DNA from: Bradyrhizobium nitroreducens
GTDB taxonomy: Bacteria > Pseudomonadota > Alphaproteobacteria > Rhizobiales > Xanthobacteraceae
Assembly (NCBI RefSeq): GCF_002776695.1
Contig: NZ_LFJC01000003.1
Span: 4,276,145 to 4,340,144, forward strand
Direction: 5' to 3'
DNA: 64,000 bases
In this document: positions 15,333 through 22,829 of the stretch, in pieces
How positions within the stretch are numbered: position 1 is the first letter of the stretch
Layout of the letters: each line of letters begins with the position of its first letter
Position numbers and translations under genes: made by a program
The notes under the pieces: model-generated
Database searches by the model: none
What the model was told of the DNA's origin: nothing
What the model saw: the letters and a program-made list of their open reading frames with translations, nothing else

Positions 15333-18300
15333 ATGCTGCACGACTGGGGCGTGATCGCCGCCGCCTTCGGCTATATCGGCTTCCTGTTCCTGGTGGCGAG
15401 CCACGGCGACCGCCGCTCGCCGGCCGGGCGCGGCCGCGCCTCCGGGCTGATCTATCCGCTGTCGCTGGCGATCTACTGCACCTCCTGGACCTTCTTCGGC
15501 TCGGTGGGCTTTGCGACGCGCACCTCGACCGACTTCCTCGCGATCTATGTCGGCCCGATCCTGATGATCGGGCTCGGGGCCGGCATCCTGCGCCGCGTGA
15601 TCCAGCTGGCGAAAGCCCACAACATCACCTCGATCGCCGACTTCATCGGCGCCCGCTACGGCAAGAGCCAGGCCGTGGCGGCCACCGTCGCCGGAATCGC
15701 GATCATCGGCTCGGTGCCCTACATCGCGCTGCAGCTCAAGGCGGTCGCCTCCTCGCTCGCGACGATCCTGAGCGAAGACCAGGCCTTCTCCCACATCCCG
15801 ATCATCGGCGACGTCGCGCTGATGGTGACGCTGGCGATGGCGGCCTTCGCCGTGCTGTTCGGCACGCGGCAGACCGACGCGACCGAGCACCAGCACGGCC
15901 TGATGCTGGCGGTGGCGACCGAATCCATCATCAAGCTGGTCGCCTTCCTCACCGCCGGCATCTTCGTCACCTTCGTGATGTTCTCGCCGCACGAACTGAT
16001 CGAGCGCGCCATGAAGACGCCGGAGGCGGTGCGCGCCATCAACTATTCGCCGTCGATCGGCAATTTTCTCACCATGACGCTGCTGTCGCTGTGCGCGATC
16101 ATGCTGCTGCCGCGCCAGTTCCACGTCAGTGTCGTCGAGAATTCGTCCGATGCCGAGGTCGGCCGGGCGCGCTGGCTGTTCCCGCTCTACCTCGTCGCCA
16201 TCAATCTGTTCGTGATCCCGATCGCGCTCGCCGGCCTCGTCAGCTTCCCGTTCGGCGCGGCCGACCCCGACATGTACGTGCTGGCGCTGCCGATGGAGGG
16301 CGGCGCGGACCTGCTCAGCGTCGCCGTCTTCGTCGGCGGCCTGTCGGCGGCGACCGCGATGGTGATCGTCGAATGCGTTGCGCTCTCGATCATGGTCTCG
16401 AACGACCTCATCGTGCCCCTGGTGCTGCAGCGGCGGCCGGAGGGGCGCACCGGCGGCGCCGATTTCAGCGACTTCCTGCTGCGCTCGCGGCGGCTCGCGA
16501 TCTTCGCCATCATGGTGATGGCGTATTTCTACTACCGCGCGCTCGGCAACACCCAGCTCGCGGCGATCGGCCTGTTGTCCTTTGCCGCCATCGCCCAGCT
16601 GGCACCGAGCTTCTTCGGCGGCCTCCTGTGGCGGCGCGCCACCGCGCGCGGCGCGATCGGCGGCATGCTGGTGGGCTTTGCGGTGTGGCTCTACACGCTG
16701 TTCATCCCGAGCTTCATGGATTCCTCGACATCGGGCATCCTGCTGCTGCAGCACGGCCCGTTCGGCATCGAGGCGCTGCGGCCCCAGGCGCTGTTCGGCG
16801 CCGATCTGCCGCCGCTGATGCACGGCGTGATCTGGTCGCTGTCGCTCAACATCCTGACCTATGTGCTGCTGTCGCTGGCGCGAAGGCCCTCGTCCATCGA
16901 GCTGTTGCAGGCCGACCTGTTCGTGCCCAACACGCTCGCGCCGATCTCGCCGGGCTTCCGGCGCTGGCGCACCACCGTCACCGTTCAGGACATCCAGACC
17001 ACCGTCGCGCAATATCTCGGCCCCGACCGTGCACGGCATTCCTTCGAGGCCTTTTCCGCGCGGCGCAATCTGCGGCTGGAGCTAGGTGCACCTGCCGATT
17101 TCGAGCTGCTGCAGCACGCCGAGCACCTGATCGCCTCCTCGATCGGCGCGGCCTCCTCGCGCCTCGTGATGTCGCTGCTGCTGCGCAAGCGCACGGTGTC
17201 GGCGAAGGCTGCGCTGAAACTGCTCGACGATTCGCATGCGGCCCTGCATTTCAACCGCGAGATCCTGCAGACTGCGCTCAACCACGTGCGCCAGGGCATC
17301 GCCGTGTTCGATGCCGACCTGCAGCTGATCTGCTCCAACCGGCAGTTCGGCGATCTCCTCAACGTGCCCCCGCACATCGTCCAGTTCGGTACGCCCCTGC
17401 GCGAGATCCTGGAATTCATGGGCGTGAGCGATCCGGACCATCAGGCCGACCGTGAGGCGATGATCGAGCAGCGGCTCATAGCCTACACCACCGACAGCGA
17501 GCCATATCTCGAACGCCTGCCGGAACGCCACATGGTGATCGAGGTGCTCACCAACCGCATGCCCGGCGGCGGCTTCGTCATCACCTTCACCGACGTCACA
17601 CCCACCTTCGAGGCCGCCGAAGCGCTGGAGCGCGCCAATGCGACGCTGGAAAAGCGCGTGCGCGATCGCACCGAGGAGCTGACGCGGCTGAACTCCGAGC
17701 TGGCGCTGGCCAAGAGCGCGGCCGAAGATGCCAGCATCTCCAAGACGCGCTTCCTCGCCGCCGCCAGCCACGACATTCTCCAGCCGCTGAACGCGGCGCG
17801 GCTCTATGTCACGAGCCTGGTCGAACGCCAGCACAGCGGCGAGGAGACCCGGCTGGTCGAGAACATCGACGAATCGCTGCAGGCCATCGAAGAGATCCTC
17901 GGCGCGCTGCTCGACATCTCCAGGCTGGACGCCGGGGCGATGACGACCTCGATCTCGAGCTTCAAGATGGCCGACCTGATGCGTTCGCTGGAGATCGAGT
18001 TCGCGCCGATCGCGCGCGCCAAGAACCTGGAGCTCACTTTCGTGCCCTGCTCGCTGCCGGTCGAGTCGGACCGGCTGCTGCTGCGGCGCCTGCTGCAGAA
18101 CCTGATCTCGAACGCGATCAAATACACCCCGCGCGGCCGCGTGCTGGTCGGCTGCCGCCGCCAGGGCGCTTCGCTCAAGATCTGCGTCTACGACACCGGC
18201 GTCGGCATTCCCCAGGTCAAGCGCGGCGAGATCTTCAAGGAATTCCACCGCCTGGAGCAGGGCGCGCGGATCGCGCGCGGCCTCGGCCTTGGCCTGTCGA

Positions 18301-18842
18301 TCGTCGAGCGCCTCGCCCGCGTGCTCAAGCACGGCATCGCCATCGACGGCAACAGAAGCGGCGGCTCGGTGTTCTCGGTGACGGTGCCGACCGCGAAGGC
18401 GATCACCCACACCGCCGCCGTGACCAGCGCGACGCCGCTGGCGCGGACGCCGATCTCGGGCGCGCTGATCGTCTGCATCGAGAACGACGCGGCGATCCTC
18501 GACGGCATGCGCACGCTCCTGAAGGCGTGGGATGCCGAGGTGATCGCGGTCGCCGATCCCGAAGGCGCGATCGCCGCGATCGAGACGGCCGGCCGCCGCG
18601 TCACCGGCCTTTTGGTCGACTATCATCTCGACCGCGGCAACGGCATCGCCGCGATCCGCGAGATCCGCCGCCGCTTTGGCGACGGCATCCCCGCGATCCT
18701 GATCACCGCCGACCGCAGCCCCGCCGTGCAAATGGCCGCGCGCGACGAGAAGATCGCCGTGCTCAACAAGCCGGTGAAGCCGGCCTCGCTCCGCGCCCTG
18801 CTCGGCCAGTGGCGCACGCAGCAGATGGTGGCGGCGGAGTAG
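15333..18842 (+). CDS. Hybrid sensor histidine kinase with sodium/solute symporter domain
   Basis: A 1169-residue protein. Residues about 1-500 form a 12-13 helix SSS/PutP-like symporter domain (for example IYCTSWTFFGSVGFATRTS and FIGARYGKSQAVAA). A PAS-like domain follows (about 650-760; IAVFDADLQLICSNRQFGDL), then a coiled coil, a histidine kinase core with phospho-acceptor His813 in AAASHDILQPLNAARL, an ATPase domain (NLISNAIKYTPRGRVLVGCR, DTGVGIP, GLGLGLSIVERLA) and a C-terminal receiver with Asp1096 in LLVDYHLD. This is the CbrA/NahK-like architecture in which a transporter-like domain feeds a kinase. No separate response regulator is adjacent, so phosphate probably passes to a distant partner. 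The signal is unknown. Confidence 0.92.
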   Translation: MLHDWGVIAAAFGYIGFLFLVASHGDRRSPAGRGRASGLIYPLSLAIYCTSWTFFGSVGFATRTSTDFLAIYVGPILMIGLGAGILRRVIQLAKAHNITSIADFIGARYGKSQAVAATVAGIAIIGSVPYIALQLKAVASSLATILSEDQAFSHIPIIGDVALMVTLAMAAFAVLFGTRQTDATEHQHGLMLAVATESIIKLVAFLTAGIFVTFVMFSPHELIERAMKTPEAVRAINYSPSIGNFLTMTLLSLCAIMLLPRQFHVSVVENSSDAEVGRARWLFPLYLVAINLFVIPIALAGLVSFPFGAADPDMYVLALPMEGGADLLSVAVFVGGLSAATAMVIVECVALSIMVSNDLIVPLVLQRRPEGRTGGADFSDFLLRSRRLAIFAIMVMAYFYYRALGNTQLAAIGLLSFAAIAQLAPSFFGGLLWRRATARGAIGGMLVGFAVWLYTLFIPSFMDSSTSGILLLQHGPFGIEALRPQALFGADLPPLMHGVIWSLSLNILTYVLLSLARRPSSIELLQADLFVPNTLAPISPGFRRWRTTVTVQDIQTTVAQYLGPDRARHSFEAFSARRNLRLELGAPADFELLQHAEHLIASSIGAASSRLVMSLLLRKRTVSAKAALKLLDDSHAALHFNREILQTALNHVRQGIAVFDADLQLICSNRQFGDLLNVPPHIVQFGTPLREILEFMGVSDPDHQADREAMIEQRLIAYTTDSEPYLERLPERHMVIEVLTNRMPGGGFVITFTDVTPTFEAAEALERANATLEKRVRDRTEELTRLNSELALAKSAAEDASISKTRFLAAASHDILQPLNAARLYVTSLVERQHSGEETRLVENIDESLQAIEEILGALLDISRLDAGAMTTSISSFKMADLMRSLEIEFAPIARAKNLELTFVPCSLPVESDRLLLRRLLQNLISNAIKYTPRGRVLVGCRRQGASLKICVYDTGVGIPQVKRGEIFKEFHRLEQGARIARGLGLGLSIVERLARVLKHGIAIDGNRSGGSVFSVTVPTAKAITHTAAVTSATPLARTPISGALIVCIENDAAILDGMRTLLKAWDAEVIAVADPEGAIAAIETAGRRVTGLLVDYHLDRGNGIAAIREIRRRFGDGIPAILITADRSPAVQMAARDEKIAVLNKPVKPASLRALLGQWRTQQMVAAE

Positions 18843-18893
18843 GACGGACGGCTCTGCTTTCTCCACATCGTCGTTGCGAGCGAAGCATTCGTT

Positions 18894-19060
18894 CTCTCGT
18901 GTCCCGGACGCGACGCAGCGTGAAACGCTGCGGCGCAGAGCCGGGACCCAGGAAGCCGCACGGATTGCTGATGCATGGGCCCCGGCTCTGCAGCGCATCG
19001 CTCGCTGGACGATGCTTCGCATCGCCAGGGGAGCGCTGCGCTGCGTCCGGGGCACGAGAG
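18894..19060. repeat. Palindromic element, CTCTCGTGTCCCGGAC family, copy 1
   Basis: Ends CTCTCGTGTCCCGGACGC and GCGTCCGGGGCACGAGAG form terminal inverted repeats with one mismatch in 18. The interior contains GCAGAGCCGGGACCCA and GGGCCCCGGCTCTGCAGCGC, shared with copies at 32747-32873 and 55665-55804. This copy is longer because of an extra insert before the right end. All three copies lie between convergent genes. Confidence 0.88.
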
Positions 19061-19129
19061 ACTGCTGTTGACCGATTGACACGCCTTCGCCTTCCCGCGG
19101 CGCGTTTCGCCCGAGTTTTGCGCTTCTCG

Positions 19130-19452
19130 TCACGCCCTCCTGGAGAAAAGGGCGCAGGGAAGGCCGGGCGCCGGCTGGCACCCGCGGTCCGCTGCGCGAA
19201 ATGCACACGCAGGAAGAACCGCACAGCAGCATACAGGTGACGCCGAACGCTCGGCCTTCCCTGCGCGATGGTCGGACGGCTTATGCCGTGCTCTCCCGGG
19301 AGCCGAACTTTCCCTCTGGCCTCCCTCGCCTCACGGAATTCACCGACATGGCACCGGTTGGCGCCATGTCGCCTCCGCAAGACTTGACCGTAGCAACGAC
19401 GGCCAGGACCACACGGTTTTGCCGTACGCACACGGCGCCGTTCGTACAACGC
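19130..19452. repeat. Probable dispersed Bradyrhizobium repeat, about 320 bases
   Basis: The block contains GCGCAGGGAAGGCCGGGCGC answered by GGCCTTCCCTGCGCGATGGT, a long-range inverted repeat, and later GACTTGACCGTAGCAACGAC and GGACCACACGGTTTTGCCGT. From memory this combination recurs many times in Bradyrhizobium genomes and is often mis-annotated as small hypothetical proteins. Only one copy is present here, so its repeated nature is not shown by this window. Confidence 0.5.
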
Positions 19453-19711
19453 GGCTTGCGAGAAGCTCACGGGGATCGGCTCAATCCATCACCCCGCCCT
19501 GCGTCCCGCATCCGCGACGGCTCCAAGGCGTCCACCGCAACCTGATCCGCGGCTCGTGACGACGTACGACCGCCCCTCTTCGTCGGATCAGGACGGGCGA
19601 CATCTACGATAAATCCGAATTTCTGTAAAGCAGAATATCTGCCAGCGAACCGATTGACCCAGCAATTGCTGTTTCGCCCGACCAAGACGCAAGCCCTTGG
19701 GGTGAGCTGCT

Positions 19712-20341
19712 TCAATTCGTCGTCGTCTTGCCGCCGCGCATGGACACGAGCTTGTCCTCGCGAAACCGGAGAATGAGCCATGCGGTCTCATCGAAGCCGT
19801 TTGCGAGCTTTCCGTCGTGAGAATACACCATCCCGGCAGCTTCCGACTTCGACGGCGGTCCCAGCGCCGTGACGACCTCCGAACGCGACATACCCAAATG
19901 CAGCTTGCCGTCGAAGACGACGGGCGCGAACTTCTCCGGGATGACGGCGCAATCGGTCGGGGTCTCCGCGTCCTTCTCGGTGAGCTCTTCAACGATCTCC
20001 GTGACGCGGTGGTCCGGACCGCCCATCTCTCCGCTGGACACGACCCATAACCGATGCTGCGCGCGCCTGTAACACAGCCAATAGATGCTATCTCCAGCAT
20101 CGCCCTGGTGTTGGATGGTTCCTGCGCCCACGGCCTTGCGGACCGCGCCGAGCGGCGTCTCCTCGAAGCGGCCGGCGAATGCGCCCAGCGAAAAACGGAT
20201 CGCCAATCTCTTCGCGACCGTCGACGGCACGCGCTCGAACGCATGTTCGTGGAGTGGCGGCGGCGGTGTCTGCGCGGAGCAGTGGTCCGCTGGAATCGCG
20301 AGAAACAGAAGCAGCAAGAAGAGCGTCTTTTTCAACCGCAT
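19712..20341 (-). CDS. Secreted hypothetical protein, 209 aa
   Basis: Starts MRLKKTLFLLLLFLAIPADH, a clear signal peptide cut near CSAQ. The mature part contains GDAGDSIYWLCYRRAQHRLW and VVFDGKLHLGMSRSEVVTAL followed by GPPSK. The LGMSRSEVVTALGPPS segment resembles SmpA/BamE-like or similar small periplasmic folds, but this is too weak to assign. The C-terminus is FREDKLVSMRGGKTTTN. Probably periplasmic; function unknown. It is upstream of, but 370 bases from, no clear operon partner in the same direction. Confidence 0.8.
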   Translation of the reverse strand: MRLKKTLFLLLLFLAIPADHCSAQTPPPPLHEHAFERVPSTVAKRLAIRFSLGAFAGRFEETPLGAVRKAVGAGTIQHQGDAGDSIYWLCYRRAQHRLWVVSSGEMGGPDHRVTEIVEELTEKDAETPTDCAVIPEKFAPVVFDGKLHLGMSRSEVVTALGPPSKSEAAGMVYSHDGKLANGFDETAWLILRFREDKLVSMRGGKTTTN

Positions 20342-20526
20342 CGGCCCACAATTTCCGCACGTGGATCGGAGCGGCAGGGATAGCCGATCGCTATTCCCCG
20401 GACACTCTTCCGACCTTGGTCGGGTTCACACTTCAAATGGTTCATCCGCGAACCCGGGCAGCTTCCGGTTCGGGCAAAGCCAGCAAGGCTCTCAGCGCGC
20501 CGCATGATCGCCGGCCGAAATCCGCT

Positions 20527-21090
20527 TCAGGGCGCAGGCCGGGTGAAGACGTAGTCGCGGCTCCTGGCGCGGGCTTCGTGACAGCCCCAGCAGGTGCGGT
20601 GCTGGGCTTCATCGACCGGCTTGCCGCCAACGAAGCGGCCGAAGCCCCAGCCGCCGGTCGCCGCGTATTTCCGGGAGTCCTTGACCATCACCTGCACGGT
20701 GGTGGCAGCGCCCGGGATCGTCGCGGAGGCGAACTCCGGCGACTGCTTCCGCTTCCAGGCACGCTTGACCAGGATGGTGCCGTCGGGGAACGGCAGCTTG
20801 CCGGCCTGATACGCATCGATCGCGGTCTGGTTGCCGACGACGGCGCGAAGCTCGTCGAGCGGCGCGGCCTCTTCCGCCGGCGCGATCAGCTCCCACTGCT
20901 TGTAGCCCGGCGGAATCGTGACGCCGAAGATCGGCGAAGCGTCGGCTCTGTCGACCTGCGCGGGCCCCTCGGCGAGCGCGATCGAGACCAGATAGGGCAC
21001 GCAAGTCAGCAGAACGACCAGCAGCAGCACGGCCAGCGTGATCGCCGTGACGTAGGAACGCTTGTTCTTTTCAGGTTCGATCAATGTCAT
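20527..21090 (-). CDS. Membrane-anchored cytochrome P460-like protein
   Basis: A 187-residue protein. A short cytoplasmic N-terminus (MTLIEPEKNKRSYV) is followed by one membrane helix at about 14-40. The periplasmic part has IPPGYKQWELIAPAEEA, FPDGTILVKRAWKRK, GWGFGRFVGGKPVD and ends with the haem c motif CWGCHEARA just before the C-terminus. This layout, a beta-sandwich with the CxxCH close to the end, is that of cytochrome P460 and cytochrome c'-beta, which bind hydroxylamine or nitric oxide, or peroxide-related ligands. The start is ATG at 21090; the upstream open frame is antisense to another region. It follows the hydrolase gene in the same direction. Confidence 0.85.
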   Translation of the reverse strand: MTLIEPEKNKRSYVTAITLAVLLLVVLLTCVPYLVSIALAEGPAQVDRADASPIFGVTIPPGYKQWELIAPAEEAAPLDELRAVVGNQTAIDAYQAGKLPFPDGTILVKRAWKRKQSPEFASATIPGAATTVQVMVKDSRKYAATGGWGFGRFVGGKPVDEAQHRTCWGCHEARARSRDYVFTRPAP

Positions 21091-21121
21091 GACCTTTCCT
21101 CGGGCTGGAGGCGCGGCACAT

Positions 21122-21147
21122 CCTCGGTCCAGCACGCCGGACCGAGG
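21122..21147 (-). terminator. Intercistronic hairpin between hydrolase and P460 genes
   Basis: CCTCGGTCC and GGACCGAGG pair perfectly (9 bases) around an 8-base loop. No T-run follows on either strand, so it is more likely a partial terminator or mRNA-stabilising stem than a full stop. Confidence 0.4.
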
Positions 21148-21161
21148 CATCACAGCGATGA

Positions 21162-22190
21162 TCAGGTGCCATCGGCGTCGATGACCGCCTTGGCAAAGGC
21201 TTGCGGTGCTTCCTGCGGCAGATTGTGACCGATGCCGCCGGTGATCAGGCGAAACTCGTAACGGCCCGAGAACTTCTTGGCATAGGCGCTGGGCTCGGGA
21301 TGCGGCGCGCCGTTGGCATCGCCTTCCATCGTGATGGTGGGAACGCTGATCACCGGGCCGGCCGCGAGTTTCCTTTCGAGCTCGTCGTATTTCGCCTCGC
21401 CCTGGGCAAGCCCGAGCCGCCAGCGGTAATTGTGGACCGTGATCGCGACATGATCCTTGTTGTCGAGCGAGGCCGCGCTCCGGGCGAAGGTGGCGTCGTC
21501 GAACTTCCACTGCGGTGAGGCGAGCTTCCAGATCAGTTTCGCGAAATCGTGCGTGTACTTCTCGTAGCCGGCGCGGCCACGCTCGGTCGCGAAATAGAAC
21601 TGGTACCACCATTGCAGCTCGGCCTGCGGCGGCAGCGGCACGTTGCCGGCAGCCTGGCTCGAGATCAGATAGCCGCTGACCGACACCAGCGCGCGGCAGC
21701 GCTCGGGCCACAGCGCGGCGATGATGTCGGCGGTGCGCGCGCCCCAGTCGAAGCCGGCGACGACCGCGTTCTTGATGTCGAGCTTGTCCATCAGCGCGAT
21801 GATGTCGGCGGCCATCGCGGCGGGCTCGCCGTTGCGCGGCGTCTCACTGGCGAGGAATTGCGTCGTGCCATAGCCGCGCAAATGGGGGATGATCACGCGA
21901 TAGCCGGCCTTGGCCAGGATCGGCGCGACGTCGACGAAGGCGTGGATGTCGTAGGGCCAGCCGTGCAGCAGGATCGCCACGGGACCGTTCGACGGCCCCG
22001 CCTCGGCATAGCCGACATTGAGGACGCCGGCATCGATCTGCTTGATCGGGCCGAAGGACGCGGTCGATCCGGATGATCGCGGCGCGTCGGTTTCGGCGCG
22101 CGCAAGGTCGATCACGCCGAGGCCGACGGCGACGGTTCCGGCCGCGAGGCCGAAGAACGTCCGGCGATGCTGGTCGATAATCTCAATCAT
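21162..22190 (-). CDS. Tat-exported alpha/beta hydrolase (epoxide hydrolase-like)
   Basis: A 342-residue enzyme. The N-terminus QHRRTFFGLAAGTVAVGLGV carries a twin-arginine signal with a hydrophobic core, so the folded enzyme is probably exported. The fold shows the oxyanion motif LLHGWPYD, HLRGYGTT, the nucleophile Asp148 in AGFDWGARTAD and the catalytic His322 in GGIGHNLPQEAP. An Asp nucleophile with this HGWP and GFDWG context points to epoxide hydrolase or haloalkane dehalogenase relatives rather than esterases. It is 32 bases downstream of ohr and probably in the same transcript. Substrate unknown. Confidence 0.88.
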   Translation of the reverse strand: MIEIIDQHRRTFFGLAAGTVAVGLGVIDLARAETDAPRSSGSTASFGPIKQIDAGVLNVGYAEAGPSNGPVAILLHGWPYDIHAFVDVAPILAKAGYRVIIPHLRGYGTTQFLASETPRNGEPAAMAADIIALMDKLDIKNAVVAGFDWGARTADIIAALWPERCRALVSVSGYLISSQAAGNVPLPPQAELQWWYQFYFATERGRAGYEKYTHDFAKLIWKLASPQWKFDDATFARSAASLDNKDHVAITVHNYRWRLGLAQGEAKYDELERKLAAGPVISVPTITMEGDANGAPHPEPSAYAKKFSGRYEFRLITGGIGHNLPQEAPQAFAKAVIDADGT

Positions 22191-22222
22191 GATTGCTACC
22201 TCTCGATGTTGATGATGATGCG

Positions 22223-22642
22223 TCAGATCAGCGCGACGGTGACGTCGATGTTGCCGCGAACGGCCTTCGAATAGGGACAGGTCTGGTGCGCATCATCGAT
22301 GATGCCGCGTGCGGTCTCGCCGTCCAGGCCCGGAAGACTCACATTGAGGCGCGCCCGCAGCGAATAGGCGCCGTCTTCGAGCACGAGATCGATTTCGGCA
22401 TCGATCGCGCATTTCCTGGGAAGCTCGATCTTCCGCTTGCGCGCCGCGATCTCCATCGCGCCTTCGAAACACGCCGACCAGCCGGCGGCGAACAATTGCT
22501 CGGGATTGGTGCCGCTGCCCGCGCCGCCCGGCGGCGACAGCTTGACGTCCAGGCGGCCGTCCGAGCTGCGCGAGCTGCCGTCGCCGCGTCCGCCGCTGGT
22601 GTGGGTCCTCGCCGTATAGAGTGTCTTTGCCGCCTGCGTCAT
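22223..22642 (-). CDS. ohr: Organic hydroperoxide resistance protein (Ohr family)
   Basis: A 139-residue OsmC/Ohr-fold peroxidase that reduces organic and fatty-acid hydroperoxides with two cysteines. Reactive Cys58 is in FAAGWSACFEGAM and resolving Cys122 in HQTCPYSKAVRG; the accompanying Glu48 (NPEQL) and Arg19 (GGRGDG) are present. It begins MTQAAKTLYTARTHTSGGRG, a typical Ohr start. No OhrR repressor is next to it; instead a large winged-helix ATPase regulator is divergent (187-base spacer). It leads a probable operon with the exported hydrolase and cytochrome P460. Confidence 0.94.
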   Translation of the reverse strand: MTQAAKTLYTARTHTSGGRGDGSSRSSDGRLDVKLSPPGGAGSGTNPEQLFAAGWSACFEGAMEIAARKRKIELPRKCAIDAEIDLVLEDGAYSLRARLNVSLPGLDGETARGIIDDAHQTCPYSKAVRGNIDVTVALI

Positions 22643-22829
22643 CGGGAAGCCTCCTTGCCGTCACGGCACTGACTAGCAGCGGATGCGGCAGCAAACCCGT
22701 TTGGACTTGTGAGAAATTGTGAGGCCTTGGCTTACGGGCCTCACAAGGCCTGCGTTCGCGGCCTATGTCGATGCAGGCACGGCCTTGCTGGATCGCGTTC
22801 ATCTGGCTATCGGGTCTGTCGAAGGAACC

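Larger units (their letters stand above)
18843..19711. other. Long convergent intergenic region made of repeats
   Basis: About 870 bases between two convergent genes. It holds the terminal-inverted-repeat element at 18894-19060 and a second repeat-like block at about 19130-19452. Frames of 60-240 codons are open on both strands, but they lack ribosome sites, have repeat-driven composition and overlap each other; I regard them as non-coding. From 19460 to 19711 I see nothing further. Confidence 0.6.

Noticed and set aside
15045..17039. 664-codon minus-strand frame over the sensor kinase and repeat
   Set aside because: Shadow of the kinase gene; composition is Arg/Asp/His-rich with no domain.
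18763..19470. 235-codon minus-strand frame
   Set aside because: Lies across two repeats and the end of the kinase gene; typical repeat-derived false gene.
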